Of a stretch of DNA of 64,000 nucleotides, positions 30,323 to 37,752 are shown one piece after another (position 1 is the first letter of the stretch; every line of letters starts with the position of its first letter). Source of the stretch: Pseudomonas mosselii (GTDB lineage: Bacteria; Pseudomonadota; Gammaproteobacteria; Pseudomonadales; Pseudomonadaceae); NCBI RefSeq assembly GCF_019823065.1, contig NZ_CP081966.1, positions 5,983,501-6,047,500 of the forward strand. Direction: 5' to 3'. Below the pieces are notes generated by a model. That model saw only the letters and a list, made by a program, of their open reading frames with translations, was not told where the DNA came from and ran no database searches. Both the position numbers and the translations under genes were made by a program.

Positions 30323-32146
30323 ATGATCCCAAGACCCACGCCTCCCCGCCGCCCCCGCCGCCCCCGCTGGCGCAGCCTGGCCCTGCTGGCGCTGTGCCTG
30401 GCCCCGCTGCTGTGGCCATTGCACCACCTGGCCGAGCGCTACTACCAGGACGAGCTGGCGTCGCAGAACCGCCAGACCCTCGACCTCTACGTCGCCAACC
30501 TGCTGGGCACCCTGCACCGCTACGAGACCCTGCCGCAAATCCTCGGTGACCTGCCAGCGCTGCGTGGCGTGCTGGCCGACCCGTTTCGTCTCGAGGCGGT
30601 GACCAACGCCAACCGCCTGCTCAAACACATCACCCAGCAGACCGGCGCCGAGGTGATGTACCTGATGGATGTCAGCGGCAACACCCTGGCCGCCTCCAAC
30701 TGGGACAAGCAGGACAGTTTCGTCGGCCGCAATTTCTCGTTCCGCCCCTACTTCATCGAAGCAATGGAAGGCCACCTGGGGCGCTTCTTCGGCCAGGGCA
30801 CCACCTCGGCCAAGCGCGGCTACTTCTTCGCTGCCGCCGTGCACGACCGCGACAAGGTGATCGGCGTGCTGGTGGTCAAGGTCGACCTCGACCACACCGA
30901 GACCCTCTGGGGCCGCACCCCGGAACAATTGCTGCTGACCGACCAGAACGGCGTGGTGGTGCTCACCTCGCGCCCGGACTGGCGGTTCCGCGCCACCCGC
31001 GAGCTGACCGCGGCCGAGCGCCAGGCCATCGTCGCCATCCAGCCCTACCCGACCCAGGCGCCACAGCCGCTGACCCTCGACCAGGCCGCCTGGCTGATCC
31101 AGACCCGCGACATCAAGGAAACCGGCTGGCAGGTGAGCATCCTTGCCCCGCGCCTGCTGGTCGATCGCTCGGTGCAGACGGTCATGGCCATCGGCGGCGG
31201 CGCGCTGCTGGTGACCATGCTCCTGGCCGGCTTGGTGATGCAGCGCCGCCGCCACTACATCGACCGCATCGACTTCGAGGCCCGTGCCCGCCAGGAACTG
31301 GAGCACCGCGTGATCGAACGTACCGCCGACCTCGAAGGCCTCAACACCCGGCTCAAGAGCGCGGTGCTCGAACGCGAAAACGCCCAGCAGGAGCTGGTAC
31401 GCGCCCAGGACGAGCTGGTCCAGGCCGGTAAGCTGTCGGTGCTCGGCACCATGTCGGCGAGCATCAGCCACGAGCTCAACCAGCCGCTGGCGGCCATCCG
31501 CAGCTACGCCGAGAATGCCGAGATCCTCCTCGATCATCAGCGCACCGAGGACGTACGCGGCAACCTCAAGCTGATCGGCGAGCTGACCGGGCGCATGGCC
31601 TCGATCATCGCCCACCTGCGCGCCTTCGCCCGCCGCGACCAGCACGCACCGGAAAGCGTGGCCCTGCAACCGGCCCTGGACGACGCCCTCGCGCTGCTGG
31701 CCAAGCGCCGCCGGGCCATGGCCGTCGAGCTGGTGCGCGACCTGCCGGAAGCCACTCTGTGGGTGCAAGCGGGCGAAACACGCCTGCGCCAGGTGCTGGG
31801 CAACCTGCTGGCCAACGCCCTCGATGCCCTCACCGAGAAGGCCAACCCACGCCGGCTGTGGCTGAGTGCCGAACGCCAGGATGACTGCGTCTACCTGTAC
31901 ATCCGCGACAATGGCCCCGGTTTCAGCCGCCAGGCCCTGGAGCATGCCAAGGAGCCGTTCTTCACCACCAAGACCCGCACCCAGGGCCTGGGGCTGGGGC
32001 TGGCCATCTGCGAAAGCCTGATGCATGCACTGGGCGGTGAGCTGCTGCTGGGCAACCACCCGGAAGGCGGTGCCCTGCTGACGCTGAAACTGCGCGTGGC
32101 CAAGCCTGGCGCCAATCTGCAATCTTCGGAGGACACCTCGGCATGA
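30323..32146 (+). CDS. DctB-type sensor histidine kinase
   Basis: The 607-residue protein resembles DctB, which senses C4-dicarboxylates. One membrane segment lies at about residues 16-36 and a second at about 287-309, enclosing a periplasmic sensor region with PAS-like stretches ('GRNFSFRPYFIEAMEGHLGR', 'VIGVLVVKVDLD'). A coiled-coil linker leads to the phospho-acceptor H383 in 'MSASISHELNQPLAAIRSYA'. The ATPase part has 'LLANALDAL', 'IRDNGPGF' and 'TRTQGLGLGLAI'. No good ribosome site is visible at the ATG. It overlaps its partner regulator as ATGA. No dctA transporter is adjacent, so the signal need not be a dicarboxylate. Confidence 0.9.
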   Translation: MIPRPTPPRRPRRPRWRSLALLALCLAPLLWPLHHLAERYYQDELASQNRQTLDLYVANLLGTLHRYETLPQILGDLPALRGVLADPFRLEAVTNANRLLKHITQQTGAEVMYLMDVSGNTLAASNWDKQDSFVGRNFSFRPYFIEAMEGHLGRFFGQGTTSAKRGYFFAAAVHDRDKVIGVLVVKVDLDHTETLWGRTPEQLLLTDQNGVVVLTSRPDWRFRATRELTAAERQAIVAIQPYPTQAPQPLTLDQAAWLIQTRDIKETGWQVSILAPRLLVDRSVQTVMAIGGGALLVTMLLAGLVMQRRRHYIDRIDFEARARQELEHRVIERTADLEGLNTRLKSAVLERENAQQELVRAQDELVQAGKLSVLGTMSASISHELNQPLAAIRSYAENAEILLDHQRTEDVRGNLKLIGELTGRMASIIAHLRAFARRDQHAPESVALQPALDDALALLAKRRRAMAVELVRDLPEATLWVQAGETRLRQVLGNLLANALDALTEKANPRRLWLSAERQDDCVYLYIRDNGPGFSRQALEHAKEPFFTTKTRTQGLGLGLAICESLMHALGGELLLGNHPEGGALLTLKLRVAKPGANLQSSEDTSA

Positions 32147-33549
32147 CCGAGACACTGATCGACAGCCGCGCCCAGGTGCTCCTGGTCGACGACGACCCGC
32201 ACCTGCGCCAGGCGCTGAGCCAGACCCTGGACCTGGCCGGGCTCAAGGTGGTGGCCCTGGCCGACGCCCAGGGTCTGGCCGGGCGCATCGAGGAAGACTG
32301 GCCGGGAGTGGTGGTCAGCGATATCCGCATGCCCGGCATCGATGGCCTGCAACTGCTGGAACAACTGCATGCCCGCGACAGCGAACTGCCGGTGCTGCTG
32401 ATCACCGGCCACGGCGATGTGCCGCTGGCGGTGCAGGCCATGCGCGCCGGGGCCTACGACTTCCTCGAAAAACCCTTCGCCAGCGACGCCCTGCTCGACA
32501 GCGTGCGCCGCGCCCTGGCCCTGCGCCGCCTGGTGCTGGACAACCGCAGCCTGCGCCTGGCCCTGAGCGACCGCCAGCAATTGGCCACGCGCCTGGTCGG
32601 CCAGTCGCCGGGCATGCAGCGCCTGCGCGAGCAGATCGGCGCCCTCGCCGGCACCCGCGCCGACGTGTTGATCCTCGGTGAGACCGGCGCCGGCAAGGAG
32701 GTGGTGGCCCGTGCCCTGCACGACCTGTCGAGCCGCCGCGACGGCCCGTTCGTGGCGATCAACGCCGGCGCCCTGGCCGAGTCTGTGGTCGAGAGCGAGC
32801 TGTTCGGCCACGAGCCCGGGGCGTTCACCGGCGCGCAGAAACGCCGGATCGGCAAGTTCGAGTTCGCCAACGGCGGCACGCTGTTCCTCGACGAGATCGA
32901 GAGCATGAGCCTGGACGTGCAGGTCAAGCTGCTGCGCCTGCTGCAGGAACGGGTGGTCGAACGCTTGGGCGGCAACCAACTGATCCCGCTGGATATCCGC
33001 ATCATCGCCGCGACCAAGGAAGACCTGCGCCAGGCCGCCGACCAGGGCCGCTTCCGCGCCGACCTGTACTACCGCCTCAATGTCGCGCCGCTGCGCATCC
33101 CCGCGTTGCGCGAGCGCGGCGACGACATCCTCGTGCTGTTCCAGCACTTCGCCGACGCCGCCAGCGAGCGCCACGGCCTGCCGCCCCACAGCCTGCAACC
33201 GGCGCAGCGCGCCATGCTCCTGCGCCACGACTGGCCGGGCAATGTGCGCGAACTGCAGAACGCCGCCGAACGCTTCGCCCTGGGCCTGGAGCTAGCCCTC
33301 GATGGCCAGGTGCCCATGGCGCCCCCTGACATCCAGGTGGCCGTGCCGACCGGCAATCTCAGCGAACAGGTCGAGCAGTTCGAACGCTCGCTGATCGCCG
33401 CCGAACTGGGCCAACCGCACAACTCGATGCGCAGCCTCGCCGAAGCCCTCGGCATCCCGCGCAAGACCCTGCACGACAAACTGCGCAAGCACGGCCTGAG
33501 CTTCGACGGCGGTGGCGGGCACGACGACCAGGAGGAAAACCGTCCATGA
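32143..33549 (+). CDS. DctD-type sigma-54-dependent response regulator
   Basis: This 468-residue activator should drive sigma-54 promoters on phosphorylation by the upstream kinase. The receiver has 'VLLVDDDPHLRQAL' and phospho-acceptor D60 in 'VVVSDIRMPGIDG'. The AAA+ domain has Walker A 'ILGETGAGKEVVARALH', the sigma-54 contact GAFTGA (residues 226-231) and 'GGTLFLDEIESM'. The C-terminal Fis-type helix-turn-helix reads 'NSMRSLAEALGIPRKTLHDK'. Start and stop overlap both neighbours. Confidence 0.93.
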   Translation: MTETLIDSRAQVLLVDDDPHLRQALSQTLDLAGLKVVALADAQGLAGRIEEDWPGVVVSDIRMPGIDGLQLLEQLHARDSELPVLLITGHGDVPLAVQAMRAGAYDFLEKPFASDALLDSVRRALALRRLVLDNRSLRLALSDRQQLATRLVGQSPGMQRLREQIGALAGTRADVLILGETGAGKEVVARALHDLSSRRDGPFVAINAGALAESVVESELFGHEPGAFTGAQKRRIGKFEFANGGTLFLDEIESMSLDVQVKLLRLLQERVVERLGGNQLIPLDIRIIAATKEDLRQAADQGRFRADLYYRLNVAPLRIPALRERGDDILVLFQHFADAASERHGLPPHSLQPAQRAMLLRHDWPGNVRELQNAAERFALGLELALDGQVPMAPPDIQVAVPTGNLSEQVEQFERSLIAAELGQPHNSMRSLAEALGIPRKTLHDKLRKHGLSFDGGGGHDDQEENRP

Positions 33550-34001
33550 GCACCGACAGCCAGTACCTGCAATCGGTATTGCACAGTGATATTCCGTTGA
33601 CCCGCGACATGGGGATGGAAGTCCTCGATTGGCAACAGCATTGCCTGCGCCTGAAGCTGCCGCTGGCGCCCAACGTCAACCACAAGAGCACCATGTTCGG
33701 CGGCAGCTTGTACTGCGGCGCGGTGCTGGTCGGCTGGGGCTGGCTGCACCTGCGCCTGCGCGAGCTGGGGATCGATGACGGGCATATCGTCATCCAGGAA
33801 GGGCAGATCAGTTATCCGCTGCCGGTGACCGGCACAGCGGTGGCACAGTGCCCGGCGCCGGACGAGAAAACCTGGGCGCGGTTCCTGACGATGTACCAGC
33901 GTCGCGGGCGGGCGCGGCTGACACTGGAGACGGTGGTGAGCAACGAGGGGAACGACGAGCCTGCCGTGAAATTCAGTGGCCAGTACGTTTTGCATCGCTG
34001 A
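33546..34001 (+). CDS. YiiD C-terminal-type hotdog thioesterase
   Basis: The 151-residue product reads 'IPLTRDMGMEVLDWQQHCLR', 'LPLAPNVNHKSTMFGGSLYC' and 'AVLVGWGWLHLRLRELGI', the pattern of the putative thioesterase domain seen at the C-terminus of E. coli YiiD. It stands alone here without the acetyltransferase half. The start overlaps the response regulator stop as ATGA, so expression is coupled to the two-component system. The natural acyl substrate is unknown. Confidence 0.8.
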   Translation: MSTDSQYLQSVLHSDIPLTRDMGMEVLDWQQHCLRLKLPLAPNVNHKSTMFGGSLYCGAVLVGWGWLHLRLRELGIDDGHIVIQEGQISYPLPVTGTAVAQCPAPDEKTWARFLTMYQRRGRARLTLETVVSNEGNDEPAVKFSGQYVLHR

Positions 34002-34050
34002 AGGCTTGGGAGCGCTTCACACCCCTTTCCGACCGGTCCGACGCCTCGGC

Positions 34051-34123
34051 AAGGCCGCTCGTACAGGGAAACGTGATCCCCTGTAGGAGCGGCCTTGTGT
34101 CGCGATGGGCTGCAAAGCAGCCC
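34051..34123. repeat. REP-type inverted repeat between thioesterase and cysQ
   Basis: Arms aaggccgctcgtacaggg (34051-34068) and ccctgtaggagcggcctt (34078-34095) pair almost perfectly. A second hairpin gggctgcaaagcagccc lies at 34107-34123. It separates the converging thioesterase and cysQ genes. Same class as 23666-23752. Confidence 0.75.
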
Positions 34124-34132
34124 GCGGCTATC

Positions 34133-34966
34133 TCAAACTCGGATCGCGCCTGCCAGCTCGACCAGCGCCTGCCGCCAGCCGGCAGCCTTGGGCAACGCCA
34201 GGAAAAACGGATTGAGCAACGACTCCCGCGCCGGATACCGGAACGGCAACCCATCCAGCCCGATCACCTCGCCCCCGGCCCCTTCCAGCACGCCCTGCGC
34301 AGCTGCGGTATCCCACTGAGAAGTCGGCGCCAAGCGCGGATAACAGTCGGCGCTGCCTTCGGCCAGCAGGCAGAACTTCAGTGAACTGCCGATATTGGCC
34401 AGTTCCAGCTCACCCACTGCGCCACTCAGCCCGGCCAGCAGGGCCTCCTGTTGCGGGCTGGAATGCCGGCGGCTGGCGACGACGGTGAACTTCGCCCCCT
34501 GCGCCGGCGCGTTGCGCACCTGGATCGGCTGCGCGACACCCTCACGCTCCATACGCCAGGCCCCCAGGTCGCGGCCACCGAAATAGCAGCGGCCATTGGT
34601 CGGCATTGCCACCACCCCGAATACCACCTCACCGTTCTCGATCAACGCGATATTGACGGTGAACTCCTCGCTACCGGCGATGAACTCCTTGGTGCCATCC
34701 AGCGGGTCGACCAGCCACCAGCGCTGCCAGCCTTGGCGGGTGGCCAGCGGGATCTCGCAGTCTTCCTCGGACAGCACCGGTATCTGCGGTGCCAGCGCTT
34801 GCAAACCATCCGCGATCACCCGATGAGCCGCCAGGTCGGCAGCGGTCACCGGCGAATCGTCGGCCTTGCTGGTCACCGCCACATCGGCGCGCCAGAACGG
34901 CAGGATCGCCTCGCCGGCCAAGCGGGCGAGCGCCACCACGTCCTGCATCAACTGCCGATCGTTCAT
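34133..34966 (-). CDS. cysQ: 3'(2'),5'-bisphosphate nucleotidase CysQ
   Basis: CysQ removes the 3' phosphate of adenosine 3',5'-bisphosphate, a by-product of sulfate assimilation, and belongs to the inositol monophosphatase fold. The 277-residue product has the metal motif 'WWLVDPLDGTKEFIAGSEEF' and the second motif 'TSQWDTAAAQGVLEGAGG', plus 'PVLSEEDCEIPLA'. The ATG overlaps the nudE stop by 4 bp, so the two are one transcript. The C-terminus ends just before a REP region. Confidence 0.95.
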   Translation of the reverse strand: MNDRQLMQDVVALARLAGEAILPFWRADVAVTSKADDSPVTAADLAAHRVIADGLQALAPQIPVLSEEDCEIPLATRQGWQRWWLVDPLDGTKEFIAGSEEFTVNIALIENGEVVFGVVAMPTNGRCYFGGRDLGAWRMEREGVAQPIQVRNAPAQGAKFTVVASRRHSSPQQEALLAGLSGAVGELELANIGSSLKFCLLAEGSADCYPRLAPTSQWDTAAAQGVLEGAGGEVIGLDGLPFRYPARESLLNPFFLALPKAAGWRQALVELAGAIRV

Positions 34967-35529
34967 ACGCTCAATACCCCACGCTGGATCAGCAGGTCGC
35001 GGGCCAGGTACAACGCCGCCAGCGCCCGACCTTCGGTGAACTGCGGGTGCATGGCCAACGCCGAAAGCTCACGCAGGTTGACCTTGTCGACCCGCATCGG
35101 CTCGGGCTCGTCGCCCTCCAGGCGCTCTTCGTACAGGTCCGAGGCCAGCACCACCTGGATCTTCTGGCTCATGTAGCCGGGCGACAGCGACAGCTCGGTG
35201 AGGTGCTCCAGCTGGCGCGCGCCGAACCCAGCCTCTTCCTTGAGCTCCCGGTCGGCGGCAGCCAGCACGTCCTCGCCCGGCTCGATCAGGCCCTTGGGCA
35301 GGGACAGCTCGTACTCATCAGTGCCGCCGCAATATTCCTCGACCAGCACCGCGTGCTCGGTATCGAGCATGGCCACGATCATCACCGCGCCATAACCGTT
35401 GCCACGGCCGACCAATCGCTCGTAGGTGCGCTCGGTGCCGTTGGAAAAGCGCAACTGCACGGCTTCGACCCGGAACAGGCGGCTGCTGGCGACGATCTCG
35501 CGGCTGAGAACGGTGGGTTTCTGGCGCAT
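34963..35529 (-). CDS. nudE: ADP compounds hydrolase NudE
   Basis: NudE is a Nudix enzyme acting on ADP-ribose, Ap3A and NADH-type molecules. The 188-residue product has the complete Nudix box, from 'GLIEPGEDVLAAADREL' through 'KEEAGF', and 'NGYGAVMIVAMLDTEHAVLV' before it. The pairing nudE-cysQ with overlapping ends is familiar in gamma-proteobacteria. It diverges from yrfG across 64 bp. Confidence 0.95.
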   Translation of the reverse strand: MRQKPTVLSREIVASSRLFRVEAVQLRFSNGTERTYERLVGRGNGYGAVMIVAMLDTEHAVLVEEYCGGTDEYELSLPKGLIEPGEDVLAAADRELKEEAGFGARQLEHLTELSLSPGYMSQKIQVVLASDLYEERLEGDEPEPMRVDKVNLRELSALAMHPQFTEGRALAALYLARDLLIQRGVLSV

Positions 35530-35593
35530 GGGGCGGCTCCTTGGCGTGAACGGGTTACTATACCGTGGCTAGCCGACTGATCGAGAATTTCCC

Positions 35594-36256
35594 ATGCCCG
35601 TTCTTCCCTGGTCCGCCATCGATACCGTCCTGCTGGACATGGACGGTACTCTGCTCGACCTGCACTACGACAACCGCTTTTGGCTGGACCACCTGCCCCA
35701 GCGCTACGCCGAGCTGCACGGCGTGAGCCGGGCCATGGCCGAGCTCGAGCTGCACCCGCTGTTCGAGCGGCATGCCGGCACGCTCAACTGGTACTGCCTG
35801 GATTTCTGGAGCCGTGAACTGCGCCTGCCGATCCGCGAGCTGAAACAGGAGATCGCCGACCTCATCGCCCTCAAGCCGGATGCCGACACTTTCCTGGCAG
35901 CCGTGCGCAAGGCGGGCAAGCGGGTGGTGATGATCACCAATGCGCACCGCGACTCGCTGTCGCTGAAACTGGAGCGGGTGGAACTGGCGCCGTATTTCGA
36001 ACGGCTGATCAGCTCACATGACTACGGCTATCCGAAGGAGAGTCCGCAGTTCTGGGATGCCTTGCAGGCGGACATCGGTTTTGAACCGGCGCGCAGCCTG
36101 TTCATCGATGACACTTTGGCGATTCTGCGCAGTGCCCGGCGATTTGGTGTTGGGCACCTGCTGGCTGTACGCCAGCCTGACAGTCAGGCCGGGCCGAGGG
36201 ACACACAGGAATTTGCCGCTGTTGAGGACTATCGGGCGTTGCTGGCGGGGCTATAG
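35594..36256 (+). CDS. yrfG: HAD-family GMP/IMP nucleotidase YrfG
   Basis: The 220-residue HAD hydrolase has motif I 'DTVLLDMDGTLLDLHYDNRF', motif II 'VVMITNAHRDSL', a Lys in 'YGYPKESPQFWDAL' and motif IV 'SLFIDDTLAILRSARRFG'. This pattern and its place next to nudE match YrfG, a purine nucleotide 5'-phosphatase. It is transcribed away from nudE. The specific substrate is inferred from family membership. Confidence 0.9.
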   Translation: MPVLPWSAIDTVLLDMDGTLLDLHYDNRFWLDHLPQRYAELHGVSRAMAELELHPLFERHAGTLNWYCLDFWSRELRLPIRELKQEIADLIALKPDADTFLAAVRKAGKRVVMITNAHRDSLSLKLERVELAPYFERLISSHDYGYPKESPQFWDALQADIGFEPARSLFIDDTLAILRSARRFGVGHLLAVRQPDSQAGPRDTQEFAAVEDYRALLAGL

Positions 36257-36290
36257 GCCCGCGCCCACCAGCGTGGGAGCGGGCTTGCCC
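36257..36290. repeat. REP half-element between converging yrfG and lysM genes
   Basis: Arms gcccgcgccca and tgggagcgggc pair with little mismatch, followed by 'ttgcccc', matching one arm of the REP repeats at 6772 and 53901. It begins immediately after the yrfG stop and may act as a bidirectional transcript end. Confidence 0.6.
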
Positions 36291-36300
36291 CAAGATGTGA

Positions 36301-36741
36301 TCAATCAGGAATACGCAGCACCTGCCCCGGATAGATCTTGTTGGGGTCCTTCAGCATCGGTTTGTTCGCCTCGAAGATCTTCTGGTACTTGTTGGCATCA
36401 CCATAGACCCGCTTGGAAATGGCACTGAGGGTGTCACCTTTCTCGACCTCAACGAACCGGGCAGCCTGGGCCACCGGGCCGGTGACGGTGATCTGGTCAT
36501 CCACCGAGGCCACCCCTGCGATATTGCCGGCAGCCAGGATGATCTTCTCCTTCTCCTCCTGGCTGGCAACCTCACCCTTGAGAATGACCTTGTCACCCTC
36601 TACAGTGGCCGAGATGTTCGGGTTGCCCAGACCCACGTCCTGGACATGCTTCTTCAACTGTTCCTCGGCATTGGCATTGCCCGGCGTCAGCAGGTCGATC
36701 AACTTCTCGCCGGCTTCCTTCACGAAACTGAACAGGCTCAT
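36301..36741 (-). CDS. BON-LysM protein (Kbp/YgaU-like)
   Basis: The 146-residue product starts MSLFSFVKEAGEKLIDLLTP. A BON domain covers about residues 20-90 ('PNISATVEGDKVILKGEVAS'), and a LysM domain about 97-145 ('EVEKGDTLSAISKRVYGDAN', 'IYPGQVLRIP'). This layout matches E. coli Kbp (YgaU), a small potassium-binding protein. There is no signal peptide, in agreement with Kbp being cytosolic. An upstream ATG (36768) would add nine residues; the chosen ATG has GGAG close upstream. Confidence 0.9.
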   Translation of the reverse strand: MSLFSFVKEAGEKLIDLLTPGNANAEEQLKKHVQDVGLGNPNISATVEGDKVILKGEVASQEEKEKIILAAGNIAGVASVDDQITVTGPVAQAARFVEVEKGDTLSAISKRVYGDANKYQKIFEANKPMLKDPNKIYPGQVLRIPD

Positions 36742-36916
36742 GTGGCGCTCCTTTGATGGTGAATCCATGGAAGCAGGAGTCTAGGCCAGGATCATCCATC
36801 CCGCCCCGCTGCGACCAATCGACGCGCTCTATCACGACATAGACGCTAGCGATTAGACGCCATCGGCACAGGGGCCTAGGCTTGTGGGGTCAAACTGCCA
36901 GCCGGTATTCGCCCCG

Positions 36917-37744
36917 ATGAACAGCAAGCCACCGGTCTGCGCGGCGTCCACGCCTCTTGCCCTGCCCGCCGCCAGCAACACCTATGACTACGTCCAGCTA
37001 ACCGACACGGCCCACGACAGCACCCCGCTGGCCGAGGAAGTAGCGCTGGCCATCGTCTACAACGGCCTGAACCAGGCGGTGATGCTGGTCAGCCCGACCG
37101 ACCTGGAAGACTTCGCCGTCGGTTTCAGCGTGGGCAGCGGCATCGTCGCCGGTACCGAGGAAATCTACGATGTGAAGCTCTCCGGCAGCGGTTCAGCGCT
37201 GTATGCCGACCTGGAGATCTCCAGCCGTGCCTTCTGGAACCTGAAGAACCAGCGCCGTCAACTGGCCGGCACCAGCGGCTGCGGCCTGTGCGGCGTCGAG
37301 GCCCTGGAGCAGGCTTTGCCCGAGCTGGACGCGCTGCCCGGGGCGCCGCTGCCGCCCGCGCACTGGCTGAAAGACTTGCGCCAGCGCATCGATGCCTTCC
37401 AGCCCCTTGGCCAGCATTGTGGCGCGGTACACGCTGCGCTGTTCATGGACCGCGAAGGCCAGTTGCTGCTGGGCCGCGAAGACATCGGCCGGCACAACGC
37501 CCTGGACAAACTGATCGGCGCCCTGCTGCGCCAGCGCATCGACACCGCAGGCGGCCTGGCCATCGTCACCAGCCGCTGCAGCCTGGAGCTGATCCAGAAA
37601 GTCCTTCGCGCCGGCATCCAGACCCTGGTCAGCCTCTCGGCACCCACGGGCCTGGCCCTGCAATGGGCGCGCAAGCACAACCTCAACCTCATCCATCTGC
37701 CCAAACACAGCGCACCGCGGGTGTTCAGCCCAGCGGCGGAGTAG
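36917..37744 (+). CDS. fdhD: Formate dehydrogenase accessory sulfurtransferase FdhD
   Basis: FdhD passes sulfur from IscS to the molybdenum cofactor of formate dehydrogenases and is needed for their activity. The start chosen is ATG 36917 (MNSKPPVCAAST), since homologues begin near there; a GTG at 36884 would add 11 residues. The 275-residue product has 'PLAEEVALAIVYNGLNQAVM', the conserved Cys motif 'TSGCGLCGVEALEQ', 'CGAVHAALF' and 'LGREDIGRHNALDKLIGALL'. It is 8 bp upstream of the molybdopterin oxidoreductase it presumably matures. Confidence 0.94.
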   Translation: MNSKPPVCAASTPLALPAASNTYDYVQLTDTAHDSTPLAEEVALAIVYNGLNQAVMLVSPTDLEDFAVGFSVGSGIVAGTEEIYDVKLSGSGSALYADLEISSRAFWNLKNQRRQLAGTSGCGLCGVEALEQALPELDALPGAPLPPAHWLKDLRQRIDAFQPLGQHCGAVHAALFMDREGQLLLGREDIGRHNALDKLIGALLRQRIDTAGGLAIVTSRCSLELIQKVLRAGIQTLVSLSAPTGLALQWARKHNLNLIHLPKHSAPRVFSPAAE

Positions 37745-37752
37745 CAACAGCC

